NCBI GenBank assembly: GCA_025056835.1
Contig: JANWVS010000125.1
Coordinates: 1 to 6,556, forward strand
Direction of reading: 5' to 3'
Length of the DNA stretch: 6,556 nucleotides
Source of the DNA: Gemmataceae bacterium
GTDB lineage: Bacteria > Planctomycetota > Planctomycetia > Gemmatales > Gemmataceae
Every line of letters begins with the position of its first letter. Position 1 is the first letter of the stretch. A model generated the notes under the pieces. The model made no database searches. It saw only the letters and a list, made by a program, of their open reading frames with translations, and was not told the DNA's origin. Positions 4,170-6,556 of the stretch are shown here, piece after piece. The position numbers were made by a program, and so were the translations under genes.

Positions 4170-6556
4170 ATGAAGTCTTTGCGAGTTTTCGCCATGAACA
4201 GCGCGCAGAAATGGGCCGCGGGATGGGCAATGTTCTTGGGGTGGGCCGTGCCTGTCGCAGGGCAACAGGTTCATCGCAACGGCTTTGAATTACCGCGGAC
4301 GAGTTGGATCAAAGCCGCCTCCGACGCCGTGTTCGACATCGCCAGCCATCACGTGACCGAGCAAGGGGCGCATGATGGCCAACGCTCGGAACTGTTGCGG
4401 CTGAATGTCAAAAGCGGCACCTTCATCCACTACCAATACGTCCTCGGCAAAGCCCCTGTCAACGATGAACTCGCCGGCAGCGTTTGGCTCAAGGCGAACC
4501 GACCCGGAATTCAGTTGATGCTCCGCGTCATTCTCCCCAACGAGCGCGATCCGGACAACCTCGAAAATCGGCTGAGCGTGCTGCTCCGCGGCGATGAATA
4601 CCGCCATGTCGACCGTTGGCAACGGCTCGACATCGGTCGACCGGTGTCGTCGCTGAAGCAGCAGCAGCAACTTCTCCAAGCCCAGCTGAAGCGTCCCGTT
4701 AACGTGGCCGATGCTTATGCCGACGCGCTCGTGCTCAATGTCTTTGCCGGTCCAGGCCCTACCGAGGTTTGGATTGACGACTTGGAGATCGGCCCTCTCA
4801 GCGCCGAGGCCGCGGTGGCGATCCCGCGACCTGCCGATCTGACCTCCGCGCCCCCGCTGTCGTCGGCGAGTACCGCGCCGTTCAAAAGCCGCGGCGTCGC
4901 CGTGGAGTTCAACGCGAATCAGCTTCTCGTGGGAGGCAAGCGTTTTCTGCTGCGCGGCATCAATCACACGAATACACCGTTGCGCGTCTTGCACCAGGCA
5001 GGTTTCAATACGATCTTTGTCGATTACGAAGCCGATGCCGCCTTGATCAAGGAAGCCAATGATCTCGGCCTGTGGATCGCGCCGAAGCTGCGCGTGCTCG
5101 CCGATGATTCGAAATTGGCCGCCAAAGAAAACCTCGCCCGGGAAATCGCTCGTCTCAGCGATCTGGACTCCGTTCTGCTATACGATTTGGGCGGCACGTT
5201 GTCGTTCGAACACGCCGTGCCGCTTTCGCGTGCGGCGGAAACGATCCGGGCGACGGATCCGGGGCGGCCGCTGGCCGCAGACGTCTGGGATGGCCTCCTG
5301 CCATTTTCCCGCAGCCTGAACATGATCGGCATTCATCGCTGGCCCCTGATGACGACGATGGAGCTGCCAAAGTATCGAGAATGGCTCGAGCAACGCCGCC
5401 ATCTCGCCAACCCGGATGCCTACGTCTGGACCTGGATTCAGACCCACCTACCGGATTGGTACACCCAACTGTTGTACGATCGGCCCGCCGCGGCCGGTTT
5501 CAAGGAACCGGTCGGCCCGCAAGCGGAACAAGTGCGCTTGTTGACCTACCTGGCGTTGGCCGCCGGCGCTCGCGGCGTCGCCTTTTGGTCCGACCGATGG
5601 TTGGCCGACAGTCACCAAGGCCGCGATCGACTGCTCATGTGCGGCTTGCTCAACCAAGAGCTGGAGATGCTCGAACCGTTTCTCGTCACGGCCGGCGACC
5701 CGCAATGGATCGAGACCTCGTCGCCGGATGTCAAGGCCGCGGTCATGCAGACGGCCAAGGGCGTACTGGTCTTGCCCCTCTGGCTGGGCAAGCACGCACA
5801 ATTCGTGCCTGGGCAGGCGGCGGTCGCCAAATTGACCCTCATCGTCCCGCAAGTGCCGCAGAGCATGCAGTGCTGGGAAGTCACCCCCGGCGAAGTCCGC
5901 GGCCTGAAGTCGGAGCGCGTGCCGGGCGGCACCAAAGTCACCATCCCTGAGTTTGGCCTGACGACCGCCCTGGTTTTCACCGCCGATACGCAGCAAGTCG
6001 TGCGCTTTCAAGAGCAAGCACGAACGCGGCGGCAGCTCGCGGCCCAATGGACCTACGACATGGCCTTGTATGAGCTGGAAAAGGTCGTCGCCGTCGAGAA
6101 AGAATTGGAGAGCCAAGGACACACGCTGCCCGACGCCGCGGCCCTGATCACCGATGCCCAGAACCGCTTGCAAGCCGCCAAGCAGCTGTGGGACAACCGG
6201 GTTTTCGGCGACGCCTACCGCGAGGCCCAGCGGGCGCTGCGGCCGATCCGCATTCTGATGCGGGCCCAATGGGAAGCGGCCATTAAGAACCTCGACTCGC
6301 CCGTGGCCAGCCCGTGGGCCGTTTCCTTTTTCAGTTTGCCCCGACACTGGCGCTTCATGGAACAACTGGCGGGCATGGCGCCGACCGGAAACCTGCTCGG
6401 CGGCGGCGGCTTCGAGCTGGCCCCCGAACGCAAACAAGAAACCTGGAAACTCGACGAGCTGACCCTCGACGACGTCGAGCTGATCGCCACGCGCGTCGGC
6501 GAAGTCGTCGAACCGATCGTGCGGCCGTCCCGAAGCGACCTCGAGCTGGAGCGTCG
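4170..6556 (+). CDS. Secreted multidomain glycoside hydrolase-like protein, N-terminal 795 residues (3' end beyond window)
   Basis: The frame from ATG 4170 stays open to the window edge. Residues 1-31 form a signal peptide: a positive n-region (R5, K14), a hydrophobic core AAGWAMFLGWAVPV (16-29) and likely cleavage near A30 or G31. ATG at 4194 (M9) would also give a functional signal and is an alternative start. Residues about 36-210 look like a carbohydrate-binding beta sandwich, opening with NGFE and closing with VWIDDLEIGPL. After a Pro/Ser/Ala linker (211-240), residues about 245-477 resemble a glycoside hydrolase clan A TIM barrel: FNANQLLVGGKRFLLRGIN as in GH2-type entry strands, AGFNTIFVDYE as a beta-alpha unit, and GARGVAFWSDRW (466-477) as the last strand. 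A beta-rich region (about 510-605) and a helical region (about 613-707) follow. NLLGGGGFEL (741-750) probably opens a second sandwich. No standard Asn-Glu acid/base pair is visible, so activity is uncertain. A role in polysaccharide binding or processing outside the cytoplasm is inferred. Confidence 0.8.
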   Translation, partial: MKSLRVFAMNSAQKWAAGWAMFLGWAVPVAGQQVHRNGFELPRTSWIKAASDAVFDIASHHVTEQGAHDGQRSELLRLNVKSGTFIHYQYVLGKAPVNDELAGSVWLKANRPGIQLMLRVILPNERDPDNLENRLSVLLRGDEYRHVDRWQRLDIGRPVSSLKQQQQLLQAQLKRPVNVADAYADALVLNVFAGPGPTEVWIDDLEIGPLSAEAAVAIPRPADLTSAPPLSSASTAPFKSRGVAVEFNANQLLVGGKRFLLRGINHTNTPLRVLHQAGFNTIFVDYEADAALIKEANDLGLWIAPKLRVLADDSKLAAKENLAREIARLSDLDSVLLYDLGGTLSFEHAVPLSRAAETIRATDPGRPLAADVWDGLLPFSRSLNMIGIHRWPLMTTMELPKYREWLEQRRHLANPDAYVWTWIQTHLPDWYTQLLYDRPAAAGFKEPVGPQAEQVRLLTYLALAAGARGVAFWSDRWLADSHQGRDRLLMCGLLNQELEMLEPFLVTAGDPQWIETSSPDVKAAVMQTAKGVLVLPLWLGKHAQFVPGQAAVAKLTLIVPQVPQSMQCWEVTPGEVRGLKSERVPGGTKVTIPEFGLTTALVFTADTQQVVRFQEQARTRRQLAAQWTYDMALYELEKVVAVEKELESQGHTLPDAAALITDAQNRLQAAKQLWDNRVFGDAYREAQRALRPIRILMRAQWEAAIKNLDSPVASPWAVSFFSLPRHWRFMEQLAGMAPTGNLLGGGGFELAPERKQETWKLDELTLDDVELIATRVGEVVEPIVRPSRSDLELER

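Noticed and set aside
4656..4668. CAG triplet run
   Set aside because: It encodes four consecutive glutamines in a short helical stretch of the secreted protein; too short to count as a repeat expansion.
4290..4994. 234-residue open frame on the minus strand
   Set aside because: It is antisense to the secreted protein gene, which has a signal peptide and domain structure; the antisense product shows no recognisable motif.
5491..5514. Hairpin of 9 base pairs (one G-T) with a 6-base loop inside the secreted protein gene
   Set aside because: It has no T-run and lies mid-gene where the coding sequence explains the bases. A regulatory role has no other support.
5448..6437. 329-residue open frame on the minus strand
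   Set aside because: It is a long antisense shadow typical of GC-rich coding DNA; the plus-strand frame carries barrel and helical features across the same region.

Overview
The window is GC-rich and reads as an ordinary chromosomal segment from a Planctomycetes-like bacterium. That assignment is inference. It rests on recalled resemblance of two lineage-specific genes (the 101-residue helical protein and the large secreted glycosidase-like protein) and on mostly weak Shine-Dalgarno sequences. No rRNA, tRNA, CRISPR array, insertion sequence or phage gene was seen.

Layout, left to right. (1) Minus strand, positions 828 to 1 and running off the left edge: N-terminal 276 residues of a polytopic membrane protein with an Ala/Pro-rich cytoplasmic-type tail. 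(2) A divergent gap at 829-990. (3) A tight plus-strand run of three genes, each separated by 4 bases: a metallo-beta-lactamase-fold hydrolase (991-1785), an RluA-family pseudouridine synthase (1790-2491) and a PfkB-family sugar kinase resembling the kinase half of HldE/RfaE (2496-3536). (4) A convergent gap at 3537-3651 with a good intrinsic terminator for the minus strand and a weak one for the plus strand. (5) Minus strand 3957-3652: a 101-residue charged, helical protein of unknown function with a strong Shine-Dalgarno. (6) A divergent gap at 3958-4169. (7) Plus strand from 4170 and running off the right edge: a large exported protein with a carbohydrate-binding-like sandwich, a TIM-barrel-like glycosidase domain without obvious catalytic glutamates, a helical segment, and the start of a second sandwich.

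The three-gene run is very probably one transcript. Its members have no obvious shared pathway: the hydrolase looks glyoxalase II-like, the synthase modifies RNA, and the kinase acts on a sugar. The large secreted gene is probably its own transcription unit, divergent from the small minus-strand gene. The most interesting points are the glycosidase-like barrel without visible catalytic acids, the stand-alone HldE-like kinase in an operon with an RNA modification enzyme, and the uncharacterised 101-residue protein. I saw nothing that amounts to a clear new system.
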